A DNA stretch of 64,000 bases, taken from positions 171,193-235,192 of the forward strand of contig NZ_LBJG01000091.1 of the NCBI RefSeq assembly GCF_028128765.1, written 5' to 3'. Source of the DNA: Bradyrhizobium sp. CCBAU 51627. GTDB taxonomy: Bacteria > Pseudomonadota > Alphaproteobacteria > Rhizobiales > Xanthobacteraceae. The position numbers and the translations under genes are program-made. The notes under the pieces are model-generated. The model was given only the letters and a program-made list of their open reading frames with translations, made no database searches and had not been told where the DNA came from. This document shows positions 18,037-26,392 of the stretch, in pieces (within the stretch, counting starts at the first letter, position 1; every line of letters begins with the position of its first letter).

Positions 18037-18510
18037 TTGCGGACTGCCATTGAGAACCGGCTTCGGTCGGCTTTCGGCGTGTATAGCTATATCGATACGA
18101 GGAATGGCGGTCTGGTGCCGATCGCCCTTAGTGAGCTCTTCGATGCGATCAGGCCTCACCTCAGCAACATCGAGTTCGCTGTCGATTTTCACGATGTTGC
18201 CAGGATTTACCGGTGGAGCAATCCTTACCTCCACGCAGGATCGCGCGATTTTATCTGGGTGGCAGGCTATGCGCTTGAATACCTCCACCCGCTTTTTGCG
18301 GGCGGCGCGTCGTCCGTCGATGGAGGGATTCGCATGCCCCGGCAAACATGGCGCGAGATTCGACAGGGCTTCGAGGAGCCGACAAGACCGAACTTGTTCG
18401 CGGACCTCTGGCGAACGATTGGACTGTTCGTCAGGAGGCGTCGCGCCGGGCCGGCGCAGATGTTGAACCTCGCCGATGAACAGGGGGCGGCCTGTACATT
18501 TCTTGACTAA
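18037..18510 (+). CDS. Hypothetical protein (TTG start)
   Basis: 157 residues. The frame opens after a TGA at 18013, and the first possible start is TTG 18037. No family was recognised. The core reads VPIALSELFDAIRPHLSNI and HDVARIYRWSNPYLHAGSRDF, suggesting an alpha/beta soluble protein. It is convergent with the DUF2958 fragment and lies 3' of the 17499 gene. It could be the 3' part of a larger decayed gene, because the sequence immediately upstream has no good start or ribosome binding site. Confidence 0.45.
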   Translation: MRTAIENRLRSAFGVYSYIDTRNGGLVPIALSELFDAIRPHLSNIEFAVDFHDVARIYRWSNPYLHAGSRDFIWVAGYALEYLHPLFAGGASSVDGGIRMPRQTWREIRQGFEEPTRPNLFADLWRTIGLFVRRRRAGPAQMLNLADEQGAACTFLD

Positions 18511-18568
18511 GGTATTGCCCCGCCGAAGACGATGATGGAGATGCTCATTGAGCACCTCCATCACGGCC

Positions 18569-18913
18569 TTACAAGCGAATGTCTTCGACAATCCGATCTG
18601 CCTTATTGACGGCTTGAATGTAGGCCGAGATCGGCCCGCGCGCCTTGAAGTGAAGATCGCGTTCGATCGCGAGCCCAAGGCGCCCGCGATAGGCGGCGAG
18701 CTCCGTCAGGCCGACGGTGCCGAACTCGGGGAAGCCGATGCCGAGATCGCAAAGGCCCCAGGCGACGGTGTGATCGTCGGGATCAATCTCGGTGAGCAGC
18801 CAGGTGGCGGCTCCGCAAGGGTTGAACAGCTTGACGACGGGTTCGAAGTCGAGCTCGTCCGGTGTCCCCTTAACGGCCGCCTGACGGCGGCCGTTGTGAC
18901 AACATTCGGTGTG
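18569..18913 (-). pseudogene. DUF2958 family protein lacking its N-terminus
   Basis: In frame after the PIN gene's stop codon the sequence reads NGRRQAAVKGTPDELDF, ATWLLTEIDPDDHTVAWGLC and GLAIERDLHFKA, ending at TAA 18569. These are hallmarks of the ~110-residue DUF2958 family found on alphaproteobacterial plasmids and ICEs. The usual opening (a short leader ending in '..LL.NG') and any start codon are missing; the frame begins directly with TGA CAC ACC GAA. The gene was probably beheaded when the PIN gene was joined to it. It might be translated only by read-through or reinitiation. Confidence 0.7.
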
Positions 18914-19813
18914 TCATGCTTCGGCGAGGGCTGTCGCCTTACTGATGGTTGCATCCGCAGAAACCTTTGCTGCCGCAGACGCTTCTTCGAAGCGTTTGAT
19001 GTCGTGATGATAGAACTTCAGCAGATCGCCTGTGGTCTCATAGATTTGTTGCGCTCTCTTGTCCTCGCTGAGGAAGCCATCGAAATACGTTGCATATGCC
19101 GCGATCATCGCATCAATGATCTGGTTGCCTATGTTCTTCGCCGATGCTCCTTGCGCACCACCTTCCTTGATGCAGCGAAGCGCCACGACATAGCCCGCAA
19201 CGGCGTAGCGGAATATGAATGCGTTGGACAACGTCCTCGTCGGAGGCTGCTTCTTGAAGTAGCCATGCGCCATGAACATGTTGTCGGCGAGTGCGACGAT
19301 CTCTCCCGTGACCTTGCTGAACAACTCCTGAGGGATTGGCTTTCCCTTGGTCAGAATGGCAAGCTCGGCATCCGTGTATTTCTTGGCATGCTCGGCCAGA
19401 TTGGCGGTGTAGGTCTCCTGACCCTTTCGCAATTGCGCGATTTCGGCGGCCGCCGCAGCCGACTTCTGCGCCAGGAGCCGCTTGGCAGGCTTGTCGCCGT
19501 CGCGCGCCCGCTCAAGCGTTGCATAGAACTTGCTGAAATTGGCGGTTTGATCGCGCTCGATGAGGCGCTTCTGAAGACCACGGCTTCGCCGCTTTGCACG
19601 CAGGCCGCTGATCGCATGGGTTGACTTCAAGACCCTGACCTGGCCGGGGTATTCGGCCAGAATCTTGAACCGTTCGCAGATGGATGCTGCATCGCCACTG
19701 GCGAGCGCTTCGATCATAACGTAGTCGGGGATAACGGCGATGTTCGCGGGATCGGCTAGATATTCGCGCAGTTTTTCGGACTTGAGGTAGTTCGTATCGA
19801 CGAGCTTTCGCAT
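18914..19813 (-). CDS. PIN-like domain protein
   Basis: 299 residues from ATG 19813, with GGGAG/GGAG just upstream. The N-terminus LVDTNYLKSEKLREYL and the C-terminal half NQIIDAMIAAYATYFDGFLSE place conserved acidic residues at the ends of short strands, as in PIN-type nucleases (metal-binding Asp near the N-terminus and in the 'D...A.A...D.LLT.D' block). The middle (~90-180) is a long charged helical insertion not present in small VapC toxins. Family role: Mg-dependent RNase, often a toxin; no antitoxin gene was recognised beside it. Its stop codon runs in frame into a headless DUF2958 sequence. Confidence 0.65.
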   Translation of the reverse strand: MRKLVDTNYLKSEKLREYLADPANIAVIPDYVMIEALASGDAASICERFKILAEYPGQVRVLKSTHAISGLRAKRRSRGLQKRLIERDQTANFSKFYATLERARDGDKPAKRLLAQKSAAAAAEIAQLRKGQETYTANLAEHAKKYTDAELAILTKGKPIPQELFSKVTGEIVALADNMFMAHGYFKKQPPTRTLSNAFIFRYAVAGYVVALRCIKEGGAQGASAKNIGNQIIDAMIAAYATYFDGFLSEDKRAQQIYETTGDLLKFYHHDIKRFEEASAAAKVSADATISKATALAEA

Positions 19814-19900
19814 CTCCGCTCTCCCGCAAAACGTCTTTCTTTAGCATGCACGGTACAAGACTGGAGGTCCAACCGGGGCTTGATTTGCTACCTGCGCTCT

Positions 19901-20377
19901 CTAGGTGCGATAAGCCTCCATGCGGCGCGATCCATTGCGGCCTCTGCCAGGCCGCCGCGTAGGACGCTTCGCCGGCTTGGGCAGTTCTGCCTTGGCGCCA
20001 AGGATTTCAGCGATGACGGTCTCGGCCTCGGTCAGAAGAAGCTTGCTCTGCTCCCCGCCGGTCAGATCCCGCCATTTGAGCCGTGTCTTGTAGGGCTTCG
20101 CTGGCTTGAAGCTCTCGGTCGGCTCGAAGGTCTCGACTCTGAACACGATGGCCCGATTGACGGCAACACTGTCCTCGGTGAAGAGGTGGAGCTCGTATTC
20201 GGCCGCAAACTCTTGCGGCGTCTGCTCGGTGAGTACGATGTCCCGATTGAGCAGGACGATCCGGCCCTTGTAGTCCTTCTCGGGTTTGAATTCGGGATTG
20301 GCTGCGGGATCGAACGGCTCGACGAACGCGACCTGTTCGACGGGTACCAGCTTCTTTCCTATGGTGATGACTTTCAT
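19901..20377 (-). CDS. Hypothetical protein of the mobile-element type
   Basis: 158 residues. ATG 20377 (MKVITIGKKLVPVEQVAFVE) has GAGGAG 7-8 nt upstream and is preferred over an in-frame start at 20413. The first ~100 residues look like a small beta-rich domain (FKPEKDYKGRIVLLNRDIVL), and the tail is Lys/Arg/Pro-rich. No enzymatic motif was seen. Its position upstream of PIN and DUF2958 sequences suggests a mobile-element cassette; I assign no function. Confidence 0.6.
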   Translation of the reverse strand: MKVITIGKKLVPVEQVAFVEPFDPAANPEFKPEKDYKGRIVLLNRDIVLTEQTPQEFAAEYELHLFTEDSVAVNRAIVFRVETFEPTESFKPAKPYKTRLKWRDLTGGEQSKLLLTEAETVIAEILGAKAELPKPAKRPTRRPGRGRNGSRRMEAYRT

Positions 20378-20602
20378 GGGTATCTCCTCGGAGAGGCTAG
20401 CGGGATCAGACATTGATCGAGAGCGAAAGGGTCGGGAATCGCTCTAAAATGAACCGGAATGGTCAGTAATCGGGAGAGCTACCGCGCCGCGTCCTACACA
20501 CTTCCCCCGCAGCGCGCGAGCCACCTTGATCGCTCACTCATCAATCCCCAAATAGGAAGCTATCAACCCTCACGCGAACCCCACCGCAATGATGAGAGGA
20601 CT

Positions 20603-22549
20603 ATGGAGGATTTATCTCCCGGCAATGCATCAGAGGACGCAAGCGCGTCAAACCCGCCACCGCCGCCCTGGGCAAGAGCGGCTCTATCTGACCTCACTGA
20701 TTTCGACTTCGAGGCTCCTGTAGCGGAATCGAAGAGCGCGGATAGCTCAACCTTGTCGGACCTATTCAGCGCGGCCAGCGGGTCCATCGGTTCGAATGGT
20801 GAATTGGCCGATACGCCAGCGGCCCGCGTCTTCCAGATGCTGTCGGCGGCTGCTGGGATGATATTCCGATCGAAAGAACCGAACGAGCCCTTCGGGGCGC
20901 TGATGGTTACCGCCGATGGTCGTCGCACAGCCCTTCCGGTCGATTTTTGCGGTCCGCCTGCTGAGGTACTGGCGGAGATGGCAAGGCGCGCCACGCATCC
21001 GGTCCTTCGCGCACGGCTTGCGGACATCTGTTGGGTCGTCGATCGCAAGGCTCAGCTCGCAGCCATAGCCGCCGAGTCCTACGCCGATATCGTGGCGAAG
21101 GTTGGCGCGGGCGAACTTCGGTTTCGCGGCGAGGATGATCGTGGCGTCCTTACGTTCGACGCCCGCGATCTGCTCCGTCGGGCCCTCTTAATCGGCCGTG
21201 CCATTGGGGCTGACAAGCGAGGCCCTGCGGCAGCGCGAGATATTGTATCGGCACTAAGGGTGAAGGCCTTCGAGCGGGGATTGATGGTCCCCTCCCTCTG
21301 GTTTGGTCATCTAGCTCTCGATTTTGGCGTTGGCGATGCCGGCGAGATCAGCAGTCAGATTGAGGCACTCATCGCCAAGCTTCCCGAGGGCTCCGATCCG
21401 CACACGATCGTCAAACTATGGCGTATGGCGGCACGCGGGTATCGCCTTGCGAAAAGGACCGCCGATCAGCACCGCTCGCAGTCCTCGGCCGCCGACCAAC
21501 TTGTCGCCATCGCGGCCAGCCAGCCGATGGCTCTTTTGGCCTCCCAGACACTTACCGAAGCGATAGGCGAGTTGCACGGCGTGCCCGGCACGAAGGATCG
21601 ACGAAAAGAGCTAAGGCATCGGCTGGTAGATGTTCAGGCCGGCATTGCCGACGAGATGTCCGGTTTCTCCATTCCTACAGACATCGAGGAGTTGGCGAGA
21701 CAGGTCGAACAGCAGATGCAGCACCCATCACTGCGCGACAAGCTGTTCGCTTTTGCGGCGCTCAGTAGATCTCCCGATCCGGCAGCGCTCGAGCAGGAAG
21801 CGCGAGACACCATCCGGGAACACCCGTTATCATCGCTCTTCGGCGGCTCACACCATGACCGTGAAGGCAAAGTCGTGCACCGGAGCGAGGGCGCCGGCTT
21901 GGGTGATGGTGCAGACGCTTCAGCCGTCGAGCGCCAGGTCGCAGAGGGCGAAAGAATTCGTCGACACATCGCAGCAGCTGCGGCCGAGATTGCGCGTCAG
22001 ACCATTACCAGAGACTACTATATCGCCGATGACGTGTTTGAGCAGTTGCTCGTACATAGCGCTTTCGTACCGCTCAATCTTGTCATGACCTACTCCCGCG
22101 GTTTCACCCGCTTCTTCCAGGGCGATTTTGTCGGAGCGACCTATATTCTGACGCCTCTCCTTGAGCAATCGCTTCGGCATGTGCTCAAGAGTTCGGGACA
22201 TGACGTCTCGAAGCTGGATGACGCGACCAAGACACAGGAAGATCGTACAATCTCCTCGCTCTTTGATCAGATGCGATCGGAGCTCTTAGCTGTATTTGGC
22301 GACGCCATTGTCGCGAATATCGAGAATACGTTCTTGAAAAAGATCGGCCCCAATCTTCGTAACCGGCTTTCGCATGGCCTGCTCAGCGATGGTGACCCGT
22401 ACGGCGATGATGCGGTCTACGCATGCTGGCTGATCTTTCATCTCTGCATGTTGCCGCTATTTGGGTTTCGTTCTCAACTGACGCTCCCCTATGACTACAC
22501 GGCGGGCGATCGAAGTGATCTCGATGGCGCAGCAGAATCCGCTGCATAG
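20603..22549 (+). CDS. DUF4209-type protein with HEPN-like RNxxxH motif
   Basis: About 648 residues from ATG 20603, with GAGAGG 6 nt upstream; the frame is open from 20459, but that N-terminal extension looks non-coding. The protein starts with a Pro-rich linker, has a long helical middle, and ends with a region resembling DUF4209: EDRTISSLFDQMRSELLAVF...GPNLRNRLSHGLL. The RNRLSH element fits the Rx4-6H active-site motif of HEPN RNases, though activity is unproven. Stand-alone on the plus strand between mobile-type genes; proteins of this type often occur in defence neighbourhoods, which is context, not proof. Confidence 0.65.
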   Translation: MEDLSPGNASEDASASNPPPPPWARAALSDLTDFDFEAPVAESKSADSSTLSDLFSAASGSIGSNGELADTPAARVFQMLSAAAGMIFRSKEPNEPFGALMVTADGRRTALPVDFCGPPAEVLAEMARRATHPVLRARLADICWVVDRKAQLAAIAAESYADIVAKVGAGELRFRGEDDRGVLTFDARDLLRRALLIGRAIGADKRGPAAARDIVSALRVKAFERGLMVPSLWFGHLALDFGVGDAGEISSQIEALIAKLPEGSDPHTIVKLWRMAARGYRLAKRTADQHRSQSSAADQLVAIAASQPMALLASQTLTEAIGELHGVPGTKDRRKELRHRLVDVQAGIADEMSGFSIPTDIEELARQVEQQMQHPSLRDKLFAFAALSRSPDPAALEQEARDTIREHPLSSLFGGSHHDREGKVVHRSEGAGLGDGADASAVERQVAEGERIRRHIAAAAAEIARQTITRDYYIADDVFEQLLVHSAFVPLNLVMTYSRGFTRFFQGDFVGATYILTPLLEQSLRHVLKSSGHDVSKLDDATKTQEDRTISSLFDQMRSELLAVFGDAIVANIENTFLKKIGPNLRNRLSHGLLSDGDPYGDDAVYACWLIFHLCMLPLFGFRSQLTLPYDYTAGDRSDLDGAAESAA

Positions 22550-22891
22550 CGGCGCATGAGCCAGAGTGGCCGCTCGCAATACGAGCGTGTGTCAGCAAGA
22601 CCTTTTCATCGCAATGGTTGGAAACCTTCTGCAATGCAGCATTTTTAGAATTGACTTCGGACCTACCAAAAAAGAGACAATGAGCCTGTTCCCTCGGTGC
22701 GTTTGTCGAAGCTCAGAGCGTGCCGGGATAGTGGGGTTACCTGATTTTGGCAGGTCGAATCTGAGGCCCAGCCAGCGAGGTTCAAGCGAACACTCCCATA
22801 TTGCCCAGGGAATGTGCTTTGCAGCCGCCGAGGACCAAGCAACAGAAATTGGGAGGACACATGGAGCCGAAGGCCGCCAGCTTAGACGTAC
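22550..22891. other. Intergenic region, no gene supported
   Basis: About 340 nt. One plus-strand ORF (22566-22898) overlaps the next gene and shows no motif. No transcription signal was identified with confidence. Confidence 0.3.
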
Positions 22892-23221
22892 GTGCTGACG
22901 AACATCCTGGAAGGTGCTGCTGCAATCGCAGAATATCTGTTCGGATCACGGGAGTTTCGACGCAAAGTGTATTATCTGGCCGAGACGTCGAAACTGCCCG
23001 TCTTCAGGTTGGGCTCCGTGCTCTGTGCGCGCAAGTCAGTGCTGACAGGATTCATCAAGGGGCAAGAAAAGCAGCCGATCCGATTGCTTCACCTTCGGGC
23101 GCAGATCGTTGCACTGACTGGCACCATACGCCAGCTTGAGCAGGCCGGATTCGATACGGCGGAGACGCGACACCTCGTCGCCAGGCGTCGGGCCGAGCTG
23201 AAAGGCATGTCGCGCCGGTAA
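22892..23221 (+). CDS. Small HTH (excisionase/AlpA-like) DNA-binding protein
   Basis: 109 residues from a GTG at 22892. The segment GAAAIAEYLFGSREFRRKVYYLAE followed by LPVFRLGSVLCARKS matches the winged-HTH layout of excisionase-like and MerR-like proteins (HTH, then a beta-hairpin 'P.FR.G..L.A.K'). The last 45 residues are helical and basic. It is convergent with abiEii (2 nt gap). Such small HTH proteins commonly sit in integrative elements, but no integrase is nearby here. Confidence 0.7.
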   Translation: MLTNILEGAAAIAEYLFGSREFRRKVYYLAETSKLPVFRLGSVLCARKSVLTGFIKGQEKQPIRLLHLRAQIVALTGTIRQLEQAGFDTAETRHLVARRRAELKGMSRR

Positions 23222-23222
23222 G

Positions 23223-24140
23223 TTAGGCGCGAGACTTGAGGACTTTTTCCAGGGCCGCAACGAGCTCTGCGCGCTTTTCCTTCGATAGCTTGTCGAGATT
23301 CTGCTGACGCCATTTGACGGCAGGCAGATCGGCGGCGGCGGGGATGCCGAGGAGATCCCAATCAGGCTCGCCGCGCTCGAACGATACGAGAAATTTCCGG
23401 TGAGCCTCTGGCATCTTACCGACAATTTCTTCGACCAGGGTCTTGCGCGCGGCAACCAGCTCGCCCTTTGAAACGGGCTTGTCCGTCATTCCTTCGAAGC
23501 CGTGGAGAAATTCATCACTGATATCTTTTTGTGGCGAGCCAAGTACCTCGAACATCGGCCTGTCGTGACTCAAGAGATAGACGATGAAGGCCTTGCGGAG
23601 TTCATCGGTAATTCCCTCATTGGCCAGCAGGTCGCGAATATCGAACAAATCACGTGGATGCTGGCGATCCAAAGCGGCGACAATTTTTCCGCCATAGAGG
23701 TCAGCAAAAGAGACCGTGCGAGCCTCAGCGAAACCAAACGCCTCTTCGACGGCGGGAGGCACCGAAGTCACGACCGGCTCGAAGACGCAGCCACGCAGCA
23801 CGGGCGTGACTTCAATCTTGATCTGGACGTTCTGCGAGCGAACCACCAGTTTGACGATCGTGCCCTCTTTACGGGTCTCATGGACCTGTGCCCCGAGGAT
23901 CTTCTCTTTAATCTCTGCAACGATGCGCTTCATGGCTGCATCGATGTCGGAAAGGGATTCAGCTCGCGGCGCGACAGGAATATAGATTAGATCGATATCG
24001 ACCGAGAGGCGCGGCAGGTCGCGGACGAAAAGATTGATCGCGGTGCCGCCTTTCAGGGCGAAGCATTTCTCTTCGGCGACAAATGGGAGAACGCGCAGCA
24101 ACAGCGCGACCTGTTTTTTGTAAGCATCAGCGAACGCCAT
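23223..24140 (-). CDS. abiEii: AbiEii-family nucleotidyltransferase toxin
   Basis: 305 residues. The N-terminal nucleotidyltransferase core is clear: ALKGGTAINLFVRDLPRLSVDIDLIY, with the GGT turn and the DxD metal-binding pair around residues 28-52, then DLYGGKIVAALDRQHPRDLFDIRDLL typical of the AbiEii/AbiGii family. Family role: GTP-dependent toxin that arrests growth as the effector of type IV toxin-antitoxin or abortive-infection systems. It starts inside the end of abiEi (14-nt overlap), so the two are translationally coupled with the antitoxin first. Both catalytic motifs and length look complete. Confidence 0.92.
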   Translation of the reverse strand: MAFADAYKKQVALLLRVLPFVAEEKCFALKGGTAINLFVRDLPRLSVDIDLIYIPVAPRAESLSDIDAAMKRIVAEIKEKILGAQVHETRKEGTIVKLVVRSQNVQIKIEVTPVLRGCVFEPVVTSVPPAVEEAFGFAEARTVSFADLYGGKIVAALDRQHPRDLFDIRDLLANEGITDELRKAFIVYLLSHDRPMFEVLGSPQKDISDEFLHGFEGMTDKPVSKGELVAARKTLVEEIVGKMPEAHRKFLVSFERGEPDWDLLGIPAAADLPAVKWRQQNLDKLSKEKRAELVAALEKVLKSRA

Positions 24141-24981
24141 GGAGATCTCCCGGCACCGTTATCTTATAGGTCGGATCGAGAACACCACCTTTGACGAGCA
24201 TGCGTTTACCATGTCCAAGATCGACGGCTTGCTTGTTAAGCCGTTTGAGCCAAGCATGGTTGTGACGGTCGGCGAAGTAAAAGAAGAGACGCTTCACCTT
24301 AACGCTTGCGCAATCCTTCAGGAGTTTTTGCAAGCGATCGGGCCGAAGATTGGCAAGGCCACCGAGTAGAGCATCGACCTGTTCGAAGCTTTCGTTGTTG
24401 GGCAATTCGTCGAGCAGCTCGAAAACGGCGCGCTCGGGCGTCGACAGGGTTAGAGGCCAGTCCCATTGGCCCCAGTTCAGTTGAGTTACGTCGCCTCCCC
24501 GAAAAGCCGTATCATCGAGCATCTTCCCGGTTTCGACATTCCAGCGGACACTGCTTATGCCCTTCGCGACGGGTTCGTTTTTGAAGAGCCGCCGGTCGTT
24601 GTGGTAGACGAACTTCACGGACAGCGGCAGCTTGTTCACCCAGGATGGCGGAGACTTGGGGCCGTAGAGGTGAACGCGAGTCGTCGCTTGCGGCAGGTAG
24701 TGAGCGTATCCTTGTAATTCGAGCGCCGTTCGCCCGCCCACGACGAGCGGTGAATAGTTCAGGATGCCCTGCAGGGATATGACGACCTGCTGCCAGCTCA
24801 ATTCGTAGCGCGGTCGCCGGAAAACCCCGCGGGTTGGCTGTTCGAGCCAGCCACGCGTCACATACAGATGTTGGAGCTGGGTGGAGTAGCCGTGCCGCTT
24901 GAGCCAGGCGGAATCCACGACAAGCCCCTCAGGCAGGAGCTTGTCGAGCTGGTTTAGGAGTTGGCCTTTTTGTCTATCCAT
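24127..24981 (-). CDS. abiEi: AbiEi-family antitoxin / transcriptional autoregulator
   Basis: 284 residues. The N-terminal winged-helix region (LLPEGLVVDSAWLKRHGYST...YVTRGWLEQPTRGVFRRP) followed by the AbiEi antitoxin C-terminal domain (VVGGRTALELQGYAHYLP, STPERAVFELLDELP) matches the long AbiEi form. Family role: neutralises AbiEii and represses the operon by binding inverted repeats in its promoter. The promoter should lie at 24982-25020, which is A/T-rich (ATTTTATATCAATC-like on the minus strand); no perfect inverted repeat was confirmed. Confidence 0.88.
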   Translation of the reverse strand: MDRQKGQLLNQLDKLLPEGLVVDSAWLKRHGYSTQLQHLYVTRGWLEQPTRGVFRRPRYELSWQQVVISLQGILNYSPLVVGGRTALELQGYAHYLPQATTRVHLYGPKSPPSWVNKLPLSVKFVYHNDRRLFKNEPVAKGISSVRWNVETGKMLDDTAFRGGDVTQLNWGQWDWPLTLSTPERAVFELLDELPNNESFEQVDALLGGLANLRPDRLQKLLKDCASVKVKRLFFYFADRHNHAWLKRLNKQAVDLGHGKRMLVKGGVLDPTYKITVPGDLHGVR

Positions 24982-25207
24982 GATTGATATAATAGCATAT
25001 TTTCAAACCGAAAGGCTAGTTTGAAATTATCTAAATTTATCAAGCATCAGTTGATTCTGGCGCCATTATCCAAACCATCTACTTCTACCGGGACGCGTCC
25101 TGTGGATGATGATTCAGGAACAGTTGCGAAACGAACAAATAAAGAACAAATTGACGTTACAAATGACCAAACCCAGCAGGCTCAAGGCAACTCGAAAGAG
25201 ATGAAAG

Positions 25208-25441
25208 ATGGAAGGCAGTGAATTCAAACCGGACGACCTGGTTCGAGTGAAATCGGGCGGCCCGTGATGACAGTCGAAAAGGTCGGCATAACCGCAATGC
25301 TCCAGAAGAGGCGGTTTGGTGCGTCTGGTTCGAGAAGGTTGGGAACAAGCACATCGCTCAGGAAAAGAGCTTCTCCCCTGTCGTGCTGAGAAGGCCGAGA
25401 AGCCGAACAGGGCATTCTCGGTCGGGATCGTCAGGTCCTAA
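25208..25441 (+). pseudogene. YodC-like DUF2158 protein, frameshifted
   Basis: The sequence begins MEGSEFKPDDLVRVKSGGP then meets TGA; the next frame continues VMTVEKVG, then RNAPEEAVWCVWFEK, FSPVVL, and finally in a third frame EKAEKPNRAFSVGIVRS before TAA at 25439. Joined together these give a typical ~80-residue YodC (DUF2158) protein. At least three indels are needed, so it is a decayed gene, not a sequencing slip. Function of the family is unknown. Confidence 0.75.
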
Positions 25442-25484
25442 GGTGCGTCATGGCGTTTCGCGGTCTCTTCATCGGCATCGACCG

Positions 25485-26225
25485 TTATCGATCGAATACG
25501 CTTAGGGCAAAGGCAATGCCTGACACGAGCGCATCGGGCGCTCGGAGACCAAGTTGACGAAGATTCGCAAAAACATCCTCAATAGCCAGTTGGTGCCGCG
25601 CGATTGTCGGAAAACTATCGCCGGCGAAGCTCTCGAGAAGATCGGCTTGCGCAATGATGTCTTTGTGGCGCGCCGCAATCTCGACCTGAGTCGGCCAGCC
25701 TGCGCCATTGCGCACGAAATTGGCGGAGTCTTCGCGAACAATCGTCGTCGCTTTACGCAGCATGTTGGCTAGCGTCGGCGCCTGTTGATCCTCACCACTG
25801 ATAACGCGAGCCAGCTCCGGCAAATTTCACAGCGTGGACTGGTCGGCTGCGACGACGAACGGGTTGTGGAAGTTGGGCTGGCCAGCCAGTTGTTGAACAC
25901 GGGCAAGGACAGCGGCGTTCGTTGGATGTGGCTCTTGCTGGATTATCGCAAGCCGGCGCCGGGGACCATAGGGGTCCACGAACATCGGTGCGTCGCTGTA
26001 GATCAGCGTGAGCGGACCAATGGCGGGGCTCTCCTGTCGGAGATGGTGCTCCCAGACTTTGCAGCTTATATCGACGGTCTGGGGGATCGGGGTGCTATTT
26101 TCCCAATTCTGAATGGTCGTCCGGCTGACACCGAGCCGGTCAACAGCGTCTTGCTGGGTCAATCCCAGGCCCTGCCGCCATGCTTTGAATTCTGCTGCGT
26201 TGATTTGAAGAGCTCAGAAACTTGA
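25485..26225 (-). pseudogene. HTH-domain protein cut by a single in-frame TGA
   Basis: One continuous minus-strand frame reads INAAEFKAWRQGLGLTQQDAV (helix-turn-helix with SRTTIQNWENSTPIP), a middle domain to VVAADQSTL, then TGA at 25827-25829, then NLPELARVISGEDQQ and on to FALSVFDR. The TGA differs from TGG (Trp) by one base, so the gene is probably full-length but for one nonsense change. No ATG precedes the HTH in frame; the nearest starts are a TTG at 26162 or a lost start near 26225. It is divergent from the Fic gene, and its HTH could have bound the repeats between them. Confidence 0.7.
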
Positions 26226-26294
26226 ACGTATCTCATAATTCAAGCCAAATTACTGAGCTTTTCGAGGACTCTTACTTATCCTTCCCTCTAAACG

Positions 26295-26392
26295 TGCGGA
26301 GATTATCCACTACTTTCACCGCACAATATGCGGAGAATAACTTGCTTTTGCGGAAATTGGGCACATATTCTCCGCAACAGGTGCGGAGAATG
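26295..26392. promoter_or_regulatory. Repeated TGCGGAGAAT operator-like motifs upstream of fic
   Basis: Within ~100 nt the motif GTGCGGAGATTA (26295), ATGCGGAGAATA (26329), its inverse ATATTCTCCGCA (26366) and GGTGCGGAGAATG (26381) recur, with a weaker TTGCGGAAATTG (26349). The third and fourth copies form an inverted repeat centred near 26380, and the last copy contains the Fic start codon. Repressor binding there would block both transcription and translation starts. The likely binder is the divergent HTH protein (inference). Confidence 0.6.

Noticed and set aside
18548..19624. Long plus-strand ORF of 358 codons
   Set aside because: It is antisense to the PIN gene and DUF2958 fragment, whose motifs are on the minus strand; its own product is low in recognisable features.
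25021..25221. Plus-strand ORF of 66 codons after abiEi
   Set aside because: TTG start without a ribosome binding site, low-complexity polar composition, and it overlaps the start of the YodC-like remnant.
26222..26389. N-terminal extension of the Fic ORF
   Set aside because: The extension covers the operator-like repeats and the 5' region of the divergent HTH gene; homologous Fic proteins begin at MTTYIHELKDWP.
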